Source of the DNA: Gilvimarinus agarilyticus
GTDB taxonomy: Bacteria; Pseudomonadota; Gammaproteobacteria; Pseudomonadales; Cellvibrionaceae
NCBI RefSeq assembly: GCF_000832015.1
Contig: NZ_JXCJ01000001.1
Location: 3,492,437-3,556,436 of the forward strand
Direction of reading: 5' to 3'
Length of the DNA stretch: 64,000 nt
Below, one piece after another: positions 1 through 9,151 of this stretch (its first letter is position 1; each line of letters begins with the position of its first letter). A model generated the notes under the pieces. That model worked only from the letters and a program-made list of their open reading frames with translations. It did not search any database and was not told where the DNA came from. Both the position numbers and the translations under genes were made by a program.

Positions 1-743
1 TCACCCAACAAATACATAACGGGCAACTCATCGCCGCCGGCGACCGATTCGGTCACCACCTTAATAGCTCGGGCCGATGCGTCAGCCAATACAATTTTTG
101 CTTCGGCGTCACGACGCGAGGCCTCCAGCCGGCCATCGGCTTCCAGGATAGCGGCTTGTTTTTCACCCTCAGCCTTGGTTACCGCCGCCCGGCGCTGGCG
201 CTCGGCCGCCGCTTGCTCTTCCATAGCCTGCTGCATTGTGGGAGAGGGGTTAATATCCTGAATCTCAACCGTCTTTAAAATAATACCCCAATCGGAGATA
301 TCGTCCGAAATCGAATCTTTTAAACGGGTTTTAATCTGGTCCCGTGACGACAGAGCCGAATCCAGCGCCATTTCACCGATGATCGAGCGCAGCGATGTTT
401 GAATCAGGTTTTGAATCGCAATAATGTAATCTTCCACCCCATAGACCGACTTCTCGGGGCTGACGATATTGATGTAGGCCACAGCGTTGGCAATAATCAC
501 CGCGTTGTCTTGGGTAATCACGTCCTGCGAGGGGATATCTAGCACAATGTCTTTGGTGGTTACTTTATAAGCCACGGTATCAAAAAACGGAATAATAAGA
601 TTAAGACCAGGCGTTAAGGTTTGGTGATAACGCCCTAGGCGCTGCACCACATCCTTGCGCCCCTGAGGCACGATACGCACCCCCCGGGTAATAACGATCA
701 GTGCCACCGCGACAATAGCGGCGGCTGTAATTAATGCGTCCAT
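1..743 (-). CDS. SPFH/stomatin-family membrane protein, QmcA-like (3' end outside window)
   Basis: The minus-strand frame opens at ATG 743 behind AAGGAG and runs open to the window edge, so about 247 N-terminal residues are visible and the C-terminus is missing. It begins with a hydrophobic anchor (about residues 3-20), then GVRIVPQGRKDVVQRLGRYH and a beta-rich SPFH/Band 7 core. A charged alanine/glutamate helix follows (MEEQAAAERQRRAAVTKAEG), typical of stomatin and QmcA proteins. Such proteins form membrane-anchored oligomers that organise lipid microdomains and often modulate proteases. It lies 19 bp downstream of an NfeD-type gene on the same strand, the classic SPFH-NfeD pairing. Family assignment is firm; the precise subfamily is inferred. 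Confidence 0.9.
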   Translation of the reverse strand, partial: MDALITAAAIVAVALIVITRGVRIVPQGRKDVVQRLGRYHQTLTPGLNLIIPFFDTVAYKVTTKDIVLDIPSQDVITQDNAVIIANAVAYINIVSPEKSVYGVEDYIIAIQNLIQTSLRSIIGEMALDSALSSRDQIKTRLKDSISDDISDWGIILKTVEIQDINPSPTMQQAMEEQAAAERQRRAAVTKAEGEKQAAILEADGRLEASRRDAEAKIVLADASARAIKVVTESVAGGDELPVMYLLG

Positions 744-762
744 GAGTAACTCCTTGTTGATG

Positions 763-1224
763 TTATTGAAGCTTTACAATTAAGTCATTGCCCGAAAAAT
801 CCACGACCACCACCCGGTCACCCGGTGACAATGGCTGTTCACAGATAAATCGCCATTCATCCTCCCCCAATACCGGCGCCGAAAATCGCAGTTGCCCCCG
901 GCTGGTGGCGGTTTGGTAATCCAACACAGTGGCGACTTTGCCAACCATCGACTCGTGGGCCATTCCAGAACGGGTTTTATCTTTCATTTTAGGGGCGACA
1001 AACTTAAACCAGGCCGCCAAGCAGCACAGCGACAACACCGCCCACAACAATAGCTGCCAGGCCAGCGCCATGGGTACAAACAAGCTCACTAAACCCACGG
1101 CGATAGCGCTAACCCCGAGCCATAGCATAAAAAAGCTGGGGAGAAGTATTTCGAGCGCTGCCAGCAAAAAGCCAATAACCACCCAGTGCCAAGCCAGCAA
1201 GCCCGACTCCAGCCATGTCTCCAT
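763..1224 (-). CDS. NfeD-family membrane protein
   Basis: This 153-residue short NfeD-type protein has a hydrophobic N-terminal half with about three membrane segments (residues 8-75). A C-terminal OB-fold-like beta domain follows, starting near GMAHESMVGKVATV and ending VDFSGNDLIVKLQ. The start is set at ATG 1224 because GGAGGG lies just upstream; a longer frame reaches 1305 but has no comparable ribosome site. NfeD proteins pair with SPFH proteins, and the soluble domain is thought to help their assembly. The QmcA-like gene follows 19 bp downstream, so the two are almost certainly co-transcribed. This short form lacks the ClpP-like protease domain of long NfeD proteins. Confidence 0.9.
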   Translation of the reverse strand: METWLESGLLAWHWVVIGFLLAALEILLPSFFMLWLGVSAIAVGLVSLFVPMALAWQLLLWAVLSLCCLAAWFKFVAPKMKDKTRSGMAHESMVGKVATVLDYQTATSRGQLRFSAPVLGEDEWRFICEQPLSPGDRVVVVDFSGNDLIVKLQ

Positions 1225-1513
1225 ATCGCCCTCCTTGGGTGTTAATAACCCGATGTTAATATAATTAAAACGAGTATAACCCAATGCGTGATGATTACGC
1301 GCCAAACTTGGAGGGTAGCGGAGTTACTTTACCGCGTGAGGGGTACCAACGCTTAGTTGGCCAAGATGGGCATAAAAGCCCCTTGTACTGGGCTGATCAA
1401 TTGGTAAGAGAGCGCCAAGCTCAGGTCGTTTTAGCGTAAAAGGCTCAAACTCGGTAAAGTGGTGACTCCCCTTAGGGCTCTATCCTGCCTTCGAATCCCC
1501 CCCGGGCCAAGCA

Positions 1514-2569
1514 TTAACGGTGCCGGCGACGCCACCACCAGATATAAACGCCAGAAATAAACAACCCCAGAGTGGCGCAGGAAGCCAGCGTCAACGCTCC
1601 CCAATACAGCGGGCCACCCACGGCCGCTGAGTGTAGCGGATACACTTTTTGCATCAATGCCGGCCCCAATCCCGCGTTACCAGCATCAACGGTCGCATAA
1701 GCTTCACCGGTATAGGGGTTAATATAGATAAAGCTGCGACCGTGCTGATGCCACTCGCCCGGCATACGCTTACGGGCGCTTAGTGCCTGGCCCTCTTCGA
1801 GGGGGAAGCTCACCGAACGCAACTGCCCTTCGGGTAACTGATTGGCAATCGACGCGTATAACTCCGGCCAGCTCCGCCATGGGCCCTCTCCTTTCACAGT
1901 ACGCTCAATACTAGGCACCTCGCCACCAAGGCCTGCCACTAACACCGAGCGCACCTCAGTGTAAAAAACCATCATTACCCCGGTAGCCACACCGACTATT
2001 AAGACGAGCGCACTTACCGCACCGAGCGTGCGATGCCAGCTATACAGTACTTTTACCGCACTGCCCCTAACCGCCAGGTGCAGTGCTTTACGCCAGCGCC
2101 TCGGCCACCAGGCGTATAAGCCGGTCACTAACAACACCAATACCGCGAGGTGCACGTACCCGCTGATACGCTCCCCTGTGTGCCCGGCGAGCCAGTGAGC
2201 ATGTAGATCAAAAATAAAAGCCATTGGATCAAATTGCACCTCAGAGCGAACCAACACCTCACCGTACGCACTTAACGTTTGCGAGCTTCCATCGCGGTAA
2301 CTGACTGAATAAAACGGCCAGTCATCGGTGGGCATGCGCACTCGGCGTACAGCGGGGTTCCGCTCTTGTGCAAGCCGCGCCAGCAACGCCGTAATCGCCT
2401 CACCATTCGGTAAGTCGGCCTCTTGCTCGGCCGCAAGTACCGGGTAATACGCGAGCAACAGCGGCTGTTTGTAAATCAGCAACACGCCCGTCAGTGACGT
2501 AACGACAAAAAATAGGCCAGCCACCAGCCCAATATAGCGGTGGGCAGCCAATAACAGAGGACTTTTCAT
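1514..2569 (-). CDS. PepSY-associated inner-membrane protein
   Basis: This protein of about 351 residues starts at ATG 2569 (MKSPLLLAAHRYIGLVAGLF). A longer frame with a TTG start at 2617 exists but lacks support. It has the PepSY_TM layout: an N-terminal membrane helix with conserved HRYIGLVAG, a periplasmic region with a second His-rich segment (DLHAHWLAGHTGERISGYVH), and a helix pair near residues 155-215 (WWPRRWRKAL, SWHRTLGAVSALVL). A last helix ends in WWWRRRHR. Such proteins are usually encoded beside TonB-dependent siderophore receptors and are proposed to act in ferric reduction or siderophore handling at the inner membrane. It is divergent from a TonB receptor and shares an upstream region containing a Fur-like box. 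Role inferred from family and context. Confidence 0.85.
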   Translation of the reverse strand: MKSPLLLAAHRYIGLVAGLFFVVTSLTGVLLIYKQPLLLAYYPVLAAEQEADLPNGEAITALLARLAQERNPAVRRVRMPTDDWPFYSVSYRDGSSQTLSAYGEVLVRSEVQFDPMAFIFDLHAHWLAGHTGERISGYVHLAVLVLLVTGLYAWWPRRWRKALHLAVRGSAVKVLYSWHRTLGAVSALVLIVGVATGVMMVFYTEVRSVLVAGLGGEVPSIERTVKGEGPWRSWPELYASIANQLPEGQLRSVSFPLEEGQALSARKRMPGEWHQHGRSFIYINPYTGEAYATVDAGNAGLGPALMQKVYPLHSAAVGGPLYWGALTLASCATLGLFISGVYIWWWRRRHR

Positions 2570-2654
2570 GCTCGAGTATTGTGTACCGATATCCTGTTGT
2601 TTTAAGGCTAGGGCCAACTTTTTAACACTATGCCCATAACGTCGGGTTGTTAAA

Positions 2655-2673
2655 GTTAATGAGAAAGACTATC
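2655..2673. promoter_or_regulatory. Candidate Fur box between PepSY gene and TonB receptor
   Basis: The 19 bases from 2655 match the classical Fur consensus (GATAATGATAATCATTATC) at 14 of 19 positions by my alignment. It lies in the short divergent region between the PepSY membrane gene and the TonB receptor, where an iron-responsive operator is expected. The match is visible in the sequence; binding is inferred. Confidence 0.55.
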
Positions 2674-2710
2674 ATCCGCACCATTATTTTAAACTACCCA
2701 ATTGAGGTTC

Positions 2711-4822
2711 ATGATGATACACCCCCGCCGCCAACTCGTCCCGTTACTTACGCTTGCCAGCCTAAGCACCTTCGCCTGTGCGCAACAAGCGTCAAGCGAT
2801 ACCCAGCTGGAAGAGATGGTCATCACCGCCTCGCGCACCGCCAAGCCGGTTAGCTCAATCCCAAACACTATAACGGTGATTGACAAAACCGAGCTCGATC
2901 AGCAGCTGGCCGTAAACTACGACTTATCGACTGCGCTTGGCAACTTAGTCCCGGGCTTTACCCCCAGCCGACAAAAAATGACCGGTTCAGGCGAGACCTT
3001 GCGCGGCCGTAGCCCCTTATACCTGATTGATGGCGTGCCGCAATCTAATCCGTTGCGCGATGGTTCGCGTGACGGCTTAACCCTGGATCCAGCCATGATC
3101 GAACGCATCGAGGTTATCCACGGCGCCAATGCGGTACACGGTATGGGGGCTTCGGGCGGGGTTATTAATTTGATTACGAAAAAGCCGGTAGAGAGCCGCG
3201 AGCAGTCGTTGCACGTCGATGTCAATGCACCCACCGATTACGATTCAGACGCCTTAAGTAGCGGAGTGGGTTACAGCTTTGCCGACGCCTTTGGCCGTTG
3301 GGATCTGGCCTTTAGCGCCAGCCTACGGGACACGGGAATCTTTACCGATGCCGACGGCGAAGTTATCGGTGTGGATACCACCCAAGGTGACACCATGGAC
3401 AGCGAAAGTCGCGACTTCTTTTTAAAAACCGGCTACCGCGGCGACGGTCAATCACTGCACTTAATGGTTAACAGTTTTAATATCGAAGGTAATGGAGGCT
3501 GGGTAACAGTACCCGGCGACGTAGCCAATGGTATCCCCACCTCATCCGAGCCCGGTACAGTGCCCGGTAAAGCCGCCACTAACGATGTCACCACCGTAAG
3601 CCTGGACTACCGCAAAGACGAACTCTGGGGCCACAGTGTGCACGCTCAGTTGTTTTATCAGGACTTTGCCGCGACCTTTGGCGGCGGTAATTTTGGCACA
3701 TTCCAGGACCCGGTCTACGGAGATGACATTTACGATCAGTCCCAAAACGAGTCGGAGAAGCTTGGTTTTAAGTTAACCATGGTACGCGAACAACTGGCTG
3801 GTGCGCCGGTTAACCTGGTGTGGGGCTTTGATGCGCTGCAAGACGAGACCCAGCAAGTACTGGTGCAAACTGGCCGCGCCTGGGTGCCGCCAACCAGCTA
3901 CGACAATATCGCGCCTTACGCTCAGCTAGAGTTTACCGGTGTCGAAAACCTGGTGGTCACCGGTGGCTTGCGCTACGAAAGCTCTAAACTCAATGTCGAC
4001 GACTTCACCACGCTTTACAGCTATGGCAGCCAATTCGTTGAGGGTGGCTCTCCTTCTTTTAATGAGACCCTGTACAACATCGGCGCAACTTATGACATCA
4101 CCGACGCACTGCGTGTGTTTGGTAACATCTCCGAGGGATCATCCATGCCCGACGTGGGGCGCGTTCTGCGCGGCATCAATGAGCCAGGGCAGTCGGTCGA
4201 GTCGTTTCTAAACTTAGTCCCTATCGTGACTGACAACCGCGAAATTGGCATTGAGTACGATGCCGGCGGCTTAAACCTAGAGCTCAGCTACTATCAATCT
4301 GACTCTGATTACGGCTCGCGGTTGGCCATGAACGCCGATGGCATTTTTGACGTTAAACGCGAAAAAACGGAAATTGATGGTATTGAAGCCAGCGCCACAT
4401 GGTTTTTTACCAGCGATTCGAGTATCGGGCTAGCTTACTCGAACCCGAACGGCGAGTACGACTCGAATGAGGACGGCTCGGTCGACACCGACCTGGATGC
4501 CAGTAATATTTCACCTGAGCGAATCAACCTTTTTTGGTCTCAACAGTGGACATCAGGCTTTGACACCCGTGTACAGGCGAGCAACATGCTCGATCGCGAT
4601 TACCAAAACTCTGCTGGCGAAAGCTACGCCGACTTCGATGGCTACACCCTAATCGACGCAACCGCCAACTGGATTATAGGGAATAGTCAGGTACAAGCCA
4701 GCGTGCAAAACCTAACCAATGAAGAGTACATCACCTACTACTCGCAGGGACAAACAAACGACAGCCGTTACTTTGCTGGCCGCGGCCGCACCGTCAGCGT
4801 CGGTTATACCTACCGGTTTTAA
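2711..4822 (+). CDS. TonB-dependent outer-membrane receptor, siderophore type
   Basis: This protein of about 703 residues starts at ATG 2711 (or 2714), three to six bases after GAGG. The signal peptide ends near FACAQQAS. A TonB-box-like stretch (LEEMVITASRT) precedes the plug domain, with LRGRSPLYLIDGVPQ and IERIEVIHGANAVHGMGASG, diagnostic of ligand-gated channels. The barrel follows and ends in TVSVGYTYRF with the C-terminal aromatic expected for BamA-mediated insertion. The length fits siderophore receptors. Iron-related function is supported by the divergent PepSY gene and the Fur-like box upstream; the ligand cannot be read from sequence. A bidirectional terminator follows directly. Confidence 0.92.
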   Translation: MMIHPRRQLVPLLTLASLSTFACAQQASSDTQLEEMVITASRTAKPVSSIPNTITVIDKTELDQQLAVNYDLSTALGNLVPGFTPSRQKMTGSGETLRGRSPLYLIDGVPQSNPLRDGSRDGLTLDPAMIERIEVIHGANAVHGMGASGGVINLITKKPVESREQSLHVDVNAPTDYDSDALSSGVGYSFADAFGRWDLAFSASLRDTGIFTDADGEVIGVDTTQGDTMDSESRDFFLKTGYRGDGQSLHLMVNSFNIEGNGGWVTVPGDVANGIPTSSEPGTVPGKAATNDVTTVSLDYRKDELWGHSVHAQLFYQDFAATFGGGNFGTFQDPVYGDDIYDQSQNESEKLGFKLTMVREQLAGAPVNLVWGFDALQDETQQVLVQTGRAWVPPTSYDNIAPYAQLEFTGVENLVVTGGLRYESSKLNVDDFTTLYSYGSQFVEGGSPSFNETLYNIGATYDITDALRVFGNISEGSSMPDVGRVLRGINEPGQSVESFLNLVPIVTDNREIGIEYDAGGLNLELSYYQSDSDYGSRLAMNADGIFDVKREKTEIDGIEASATWFFTSDSSIGLAYSNPNGEYDSNEDGSVDTDLDASNISPERINLFWSQQWTSGFDTRVQASNMLDRDYQNSAGESYADFDGYTLIDATANWIIGNSQVQASVQNLTNEEYITYYSQGQTNDSRYFAGRGRTVSVGYTYRF

Positions 4823-4825
4823 CGT

Positions 4826-4855
4826 AAAAAGGCCTCCCACACGGGAGGCCTTTTC
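4826..4855. terminator. Bidirectional Rho-independent terminator
   Basis: The inverted repeat AAAAGGCCTCCC / GGGAGGCCTTTT has a four-base ACAC loop and T-runs on both strands. It ends the TonB receptor transcript and can also stop minus-strand transcripts leaving the pilus locus. Confidence 0.88.
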
Positions 4856-4969
4856 TTAGGTGGTAACCATAATAAGCCAACCATTTTCATAAACACGCTA
4901 AAGTCAAGACGTCAGCGCCCTACGACACTCTTAAGTCAATTTCTTCTCTAAATGGCGACGACGCCTGTA

Positions 4970-5875
4970 CTAAAGCGGTCTAACAACTACCTCTACTTTA
5001 CGATTGCGCTCAGCCTTCTGGTTTAAGTCGCTCATTGCAGAACCAACACCAGCCACTTGTATGTGACTAGCGTCGACACCCTGGTCAATCAGTTTACGTT
5101 TGACCGCCTCGGCTCGACTGCGTGATAAGGTCACGTTGTGTTCATACGTTCCTGTACTGTCCGAATGACCCACAACGATCAAGCGCTCCGCATCGTGCTC
5201 TTGCAAAAGGTTACTCAGTGCCGCTAATACCGGCTCCATACGGGCAGGGACCTCCGCACTATTGCGATCGAAATATATCTGCGAACCGTCTAAAACTTCG
5301 GATTGACGGTAAATGGGTACAACCTGCGCGTGCGAAAGATCGAGGGTTTGCTGCAAACCAGGATCGGAGAACACCACATCAAAGATGGCACGCGGACGAC
5401 CGTCCAGGTTCGCCAGATGCACCGCAATGTATGTTCCATCCTCACCGCCAAGTGGGCTATGAGCGACCACATAGGACTGAGAATGCGAATCTCCGTCAAG
5501 TAAACGGGTGCTTAACAATTGCCAACCTAAGATGTCACCACAATCTAAGCCGGTACAGGAATAAATCGGGTTAAACCCTTGGCTTGCTACCCGCTCTTTT
5601 ATCCGATCAAAAAGATAACCCGCCGTGTATCCTGAGTCATAGTCGAACACTTGACGAACATGATAGCCGCCGACGTTCAGAGTTTCGGTCGAATAGTAGC
5701 CCTCTGTATATCCATCTGAAGGGCTATCGCGGTAGGCAACGGGCCCAGTCGTCAACGCGTAACTTGCTCGATACCAGCCATTTCTTTCTACCGGCTCCGC
5801 CCCCCATTCGGCTGTCGCCGAGAGGGAAAAAAATAAGCCTAAAACGAATAGACTTATACGAATACTATCCATCAT
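4970..5875 (-). CDS. OmpA-family protein with DUF4892-like N-terminal domain
   Basis: This protein of 301 residues starts at ATG 5875, seven bases after AAGGA. A signal peptide (ISLFVLGLFFSLSATA) is followed by a secreted domain of about 150 residues containing YSCTGLDCGD, like DUF4892 proteins. A C-terminal OmpA/peptidoglycan-binding domain follows (YFDRNSAEVP, VVGHSDSTGTYEHN, LSRSRAEAVKRKL, ERNRKVEVVV). It would sit in the periplasm or outer membrane and bind peptidoglycan. It is the last gene of the minus-strand Tad cluster, 11 bp after the TadE-like gene, so a role in anchoring the pilus machine to the cell wall is plausible (inference). A related protein with two copies of the N-terminal domain lies at 18896-20410. 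Confidence 0.85.
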   Translation of the reverse strand: MMDSIRISLFVLGLFFSLSATAEWGAEPVERNGWYRASYALTTGPVAYRDSPSDGYTEGYYSTETLNVGGYHVRQVFDYDSGYTAGYLFDRIKERVASQGFNPIYSCTGLDCGDILGWQLLSTRLLDGDSHSQSYVVAHSPLGGEDGTYIAVHLANLDGRPRAIFDVVFSDPGLQQTLDLSHAQVVPIYRQSEVLDGSQIYFDRNSAEVPARMEPVLAALSNLLQEHDAERLIVVGHSDSTGTYEHNVTLSRSRAEAVKRKLIDQGVDASHIQVAGVGSAMSDLNQKAERNRKVEVVVRPL

Positions 5876-5886
5876 GAAACAATCCT

Positions 5887-6642
5887 TTATTTTAAATTGT
5901 CGTTTTCCAATACAATATGACTTTGCATACGTACAGTAGACTGAGAGACCAGGGCGATATAATCGCCTCCCAAAAAGTAGTTTCCGGCATTGCATACTCT
6001 CTGTTCTGGGCTTGTATTTAATATTCCAAACAACCCAGAGACGACTTCTCGAACTAAGGTCTTGACAAACGGAACCTTCATCTTGTAGCACCAAAAGGTT
6101 CTAATTTTTAGCAAATTAGCATCTTGAATGTTTATATTAACCTGAGCATCATCCTCGCCTATCGCACGGGTTTCGGACGACCTGAACAACAAGCTATCGT
6201 TAGGTATAATATCGCGCTCGACAAATTCGCTTTCATTCTGTAGGCGCACTCGACGATGAACCTTATAGTAATCAAAAATTGCTCTGGTCGGGCTGATGAT
6301 TTCAACAACACTCATGTTTGGCGCCAACTCCATCGCCTCCGCTACGGCGCGAGATTTTCCGTAAGCGACAGTCATATTGCCCAGTGCACTTACAGAACTA
6401 TCAACGTCGGCCGCATTCATATACAGCGGAACCATCCCCTTGGCGAGCGCCCGACGCATGGGGACCAGCCTGGCATGATTCAATGATCCTGCGCGTGCGG
6501 CCTCAAATGTCGCCGTATTAAGCGTAACTTTTGCGCGGTAAACATAGGCAAACTCAAAAATGCCACCCAACAAAATCAGAAACAGCGGCATAACAATAAT
6601 AAACTCAGTAACGGCCTGCCCGCTAAGGCGCTGCTTTTTCAT
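5887..6642 (-). CDS. tadE: TadE-like pseudopilin/pilus assembly protein
   Basis: This 251-residue protein begins MKKQRLSGQAVTEFIIVMPL followed by one long membrane helix, the TadE/TadF signature: a short basic lead, G/A cleavage-like site, Glu five residues in, then a hydrophobic stretch. The FEAARAGSLNHA segment after the helix is also typical of TadE-like proteins. The rest is an extracytoplasmic domain without recognised motifs. TadE-type pseudopilins are processed by the prepilin peptidase and are needed for Flp pilus assembly. Its start overlaps the preceding TPR lipoprotein gene by 20 bp, implying translational coupling. It is longer than classical TadE, so it could equally be called TadF-like. 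Confidence 0.85.
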   Translation of the reverse strand: MKKQRLSGQAVTEFIIVMPLFLILLGGIFEFAYVYRAKVTLNTATFEAARAGSLNHARLVPMRRALAKGMVPLYMNAADVDSSVSALGNMTVAYGKSRAVAEAMELAPNMSVVEIISPTRAIFDYYKVHRRVRLQNESEFVERDIIPNDSLLFRSSETRAIGEDDAQVNINIQDANLLKIRTFWCYKMKVPFVKTLVREVVSGLFGILNTSPEQRVCNAGNYFLGGDYIALVSQSTVRMQSHIVLENDNLK

Positions 6643-7072
6643 CGCCGATTCCTGATGAAACTTCCAGCAAGTATTTTTGCAATCGAACTAATCGCTCATA
6701 GTAAGGAGACTCAACATCCACCTCTTGCTGAGCTTTATCGAGTGTTGCGTTTGCTTGCCGGAATCGTGTTAACGCCAAGTTGTACCAAGCTCTCGCTTCG
6801 TCGGGGTCGGACTCCAGTATCTCACTGTAGCTAGTAGCCGCTGCGTCGAGCCGGCCTTGACGGTTATAGATATTTCCAAGCTTCAGCTTGGCTTCAGTAT
6901 AATCGTCATTACGCTCAAGAACATTGAGGTACAAGGTTTCTGCCTGACCCAACCTTCCCGCTGCATACTCGGTATCGGCACTACGCATCAGCTCAACCAT
7001 GGACGCACCTGGATCAGAAGGCTGTGAGGAACAGCCCACCAAAAAGCACAAAATAATAATAAGTCGCGTCAA
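6623..7072 (-). CDS. tadD: TPR lipoprotein, TadD-like
   Basis: This 149-residue protein has a lipoprotein signal (LIIILCFLVGCSSQ, acylated Cys near residue 14) and about three tetratricopeptide repeats. Examples are AETLYLNVLERNDDYTEAKL and ATSYSEILESDPDEARAWYN. TadD-type TPR lipoproteins help the Tad secretin and pilus assemble. It is about half the length of typical TadD proteins, and the shortness looks genuine because both ends are well defined. The start overlaps the DUF192 gene upstream by 4 bp and the stop overlaps tadE by 20 bp. Confidence 0.82.
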   Translation of the reverse strand: MTRLIIILCFLVGCSSQPSDPGASMVELMRSADTEYAAGRLGQAETLYLNVLERNDDYTEAKLKLGNIYNRQGRLDAAATSYSEILESDPDEARAWYNLALTRFRQANATLDKAQQEVDVESPYYERLVRLQKYLLEVSSGIGDEKAAP

Positions 7073-7422
7073 AACTCCTCCAAAGTAAGCTGATGTCCCA
7101 CCTTAATATTGTGAAAAAAAGAAGCGCCTGACCGACACTCCAGAGTATGCGACGCGTCTGGGTCCCTATAAAATCGAAACGGCAACGCCTCAGAAACCAC
7201 TGATGTAATAACAAAGTCTTTTCCTACAAACACTATATCGATAGAACGCGACATAAAACACATATGCACCGAATTACACCTTTTAAATAACATTCCTTCC
7301 TGAAAATCGAGCTCGGCTCTAGCAATTAGGCCACGCGCACGAGCAAAAAAACCTCTTGGCTCGTACACTCGACCAAGCAGAAGTGATGTGCACTCACCGT
7401 ACACTTTAAACCTCGGGACCAT
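7069..7422 (-). CDS. DUF192 family protein
   Basis: This 117-residue protein has the DUF192 pattern: a region around ARARGLIARAELDFQEGMLF followed by MCFMSRSIDIVFVGKDFVI, VVSEALPFRF and a late HTLECRSGASFFHNIKVG. The biochemical function of DUF192 is unknown. Genes of this family often occur near TadE-like genes, as here. No signal peptide is obvious, and its first codon directly abuts the tadC stop at 7423. Membership is confident; role in piliation is inferred only from position. Confidence 0.8.
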   Translation of the reverse strand: MVPRFKVYGECTSLLLGRVYEPRGFFARARGLIARAELDFQEGMLFKRCNSVHMCFMSRSIDIVFVGKDFVITSVVSEALPFRFYRDPDASHTLECRSGASFFHNIKVGHQLTLEEF

Positions 7423-8301
7423 CTACATCACGTCCATCAGCTGTGTAACAATCGGGAAAAACAAAATGATAAATGTCGTAGGGAAAATAAATATAACAAG
7501 AGGAGCAATTAATTTAACAGGCGCTTGCATAGCGAGCTTTTCCGCTTTTTGAAATCGCTCAACACGTCGCTGATCAGCCTGAATTCTCAGCGTAGCTCCA
7601 ACGCTAGCACCCGACTTTTCGGCATGGGACAAGGCCGAGACCAGATTGCCGATTTCTCTGATCTGTAGTCTCTCCGCCATCGATCGAAGCGCATCAATTT
7701 TTCCTACCCCGGCCGTAATATCACGAAGAACCTTTTTAAACTCTAAATTAAGGGGGCCCTTCGGACCTTTTTGAACCGCTTGCATTAAGGCACCATTCAG
7801 GTTCATTCCGGACTCTACCGCCATCGTAATAAAGTCGAGATAAACCGGAAGAAGCCGAACAATGTCTTTTTCAATTTTCTTGCGCCGATCACTAAGATTA
7901 AGCTCGGGAAACATAAACCCCAACACTAAGAAGCTAATCGGAACAGCTACACCAGGGCTTTCCAGCATCTTCATGCAAGCCCACGATATAAACATAAAAA
8001 GTAACGCGGATACGACTTTAAGACCAAAAAACTGCTCAGGGGTGATCAAGTACCCAAGGCCAGATCGTTGCAATCGAATTTTTGTTTTCTCAATATACTC
8101 TACGCCAAGTCGCTCGCCAATATAGTACGAGAAAAAGCTAACCAGCGGCCAAAACAAGCGCATAGTAATTGGCAGCGGGTCTAGAAATTCTCTATCGTCT
8201 TGAGGAATTTCCTTACGAATCGCATGCACAGCATATACACCCAGAAACAGTGAGAATGCGCATGCCAGACCAATAAGGCTAATAATGAAATTCTCAGACA
8301 T
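7423..8301 (-). CDS. tadC: TadC-type inner-membrane platform protein (T2SS F family)
   Basis: This 292-residue protein has T2SSF domain features, including DIVRLLPVYLDFITMAVESG near the middle and SALSHAEKSGASVGATLRIQ. Membrane helices occur near the N-terminus (SLIGLACAFSLFLGVYAV), near residues 95-130, and at the C-terminus (LIAPLVIFIFPTTFIILFFP). TadC pairs with TadB to form the polytopic inner-membrane base of the Tad pilus machine driven by TadA. Its start overlaps the end of tadB by 8 bp. Length and domain order are normal. Confidence 0.93.
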   Translation of the reverse strand: MSENFIISLIGLACAFSLFLGVYAVHAIRKEIPQDDREFLDPLPITMRLFWPLVSFFSYYIGERLGVEYIEKTKIRLQRSGLGYLITPEQFFGLKVVSALLFMFISWACMKMLESPGVAVPISFLVLGFMFPELNLSDRRKKIEKDIVRLLPVYLDFITMAVESGMNLNGALMQAVQKGPKGPLNLEFKKVLRDITAGVGKIDALRSMAERLQIREIGNLVSALSHAEKSGASVGATLRIQADQRRVERFQKAEKLAMQAPVKLIAPLVIFIFPTTFIILFFPIVTQLMDVM

Positions 8302-9148
8302 CGATATCTACAATTTTCTGAATAAATACGTAACCCAGTGTCTCTAATACAACCACGATGGCAATCACCACCCAGCCATACCAGACCTCCCACAGAAGAG
8401 ACATTTGCTCGGGCTCCATTTGATACAATACGATACCCAGCAAAATGGGCAGTCCGGTCATCACATACCCTTGTGCCCTCCCCTGTGAGGTGAGCGCATC
8501 AATTTTACCTTCCATTTCTAACTTCTTACGCAGCGTATCTGCCATTCTTTCAATAGTATCGGCTAGATTTCCACCGATCTCCCGGGATATCTTAATGCCC
8601 GATATCACTAAGTTTAAATCGATCAGGGGAATCCTCTCGTAAAGGTTGTCTAATGCGACATCAAAATCCACCCCAACACGAACTTCTCGCATAAACAGAT
8701 CAAACTCCTGCCGAACCGGCCCGCTCATTTCGTAGACCACTGACTCCATGGATTGATTGAGGCTGGAACCCGACTTCATCGCGGTAGATGTCGCCTGTAA
8801 CATATCGGGTAGATCGATGAGAAATTGTTTTTGCCGCTTGCGTTTCATCACCCTAAAGATAAACGGCGGGGAAACAGCTAGCGCGACACTAACTACCAAC
8901 GCAACAATCCAACTCCCGACAATCAAGAACACCAAAAAGAACGCAGCAAACAGAATCGCCATATTAATAATAAAAAGTTTTTCAGGTTCGACAAACAAAA
9001 ACAGATCAGACAATTTAATTTTAGCGTCTTCAGTAAACTTAGAACGATATAACACCGCAGCCCGTGAGAACATTACTGACACAATCCAGGAAAGAACTGC
9101 GGCCGAGATTGCAAAGCAACAGCCAACCAAAAGCGCTTCTATACTCAT
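8294..9148 (-). CDS. tadB: TadB-type inner-membrane platform protein (T2SS F family)
   Basis: This 284-residue paralogue of TadC has T2SSF features IDLPDMLQATSTAMKSGSSL and SREIGGNLADTIERMADTLR. It has membrane helices near the N-terminus, near residues 60-95, and two near the C-terminus. It lacks the long N-terminal extension of some TadB proteins but is otherwise typical. It starts 3 bp after the tadA stop and overlaps tadC, so tadA-tadB-tadC is one translationally coupled block. Confidence 0.93.
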   Translation of the reverse strand: MSIEALLVGCCFAISAAVLSWIVSVMFSRAAVLYRSKFTEDAKIKLSDLFLFVEPEKLFIINMAILFAAFFLVFLIVGSWIVALVVSVALAVSPPFIFRVMKRKRQKQFLIDLPDMLQATSTAMKSGSSLNQSMESVVYEMSGPVRQEFDLFMREVRVGVDFDVALDNLYERIPLIDLNLVISGIKISREIGGNLADTIERMADTLRKKLEMEGKIDALTSQGRAQGYVMTGLPILLGIVLYQMEPEQMSLLWEVWYGWVVIAIVVVLETLGYVFIQKIVDIDV

Positions 9149-9151
9149 AAA

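Noticed and set aside
1440..1513. A TTCGAATCC segment resembling a tRNA T-loop.
   Set aside because: No matching T-stem, anticodon arm or acceptor stem can be drawn around it.
2570..2617. Upstream TTG extension of the PepSY gene.
   Set aside because: The ATG at 2569 gives the usual short cytosolic lead before the first membrane helix; the extension adds no family-conserved residues.
5876..6094. N-terminal extension of the OmpA-type gene at 4970.
   Set aside because: It would overlap the tadE-like gene by over 200 bases and place the signal peptide internally; ATG 5875 has a good ribosome site.
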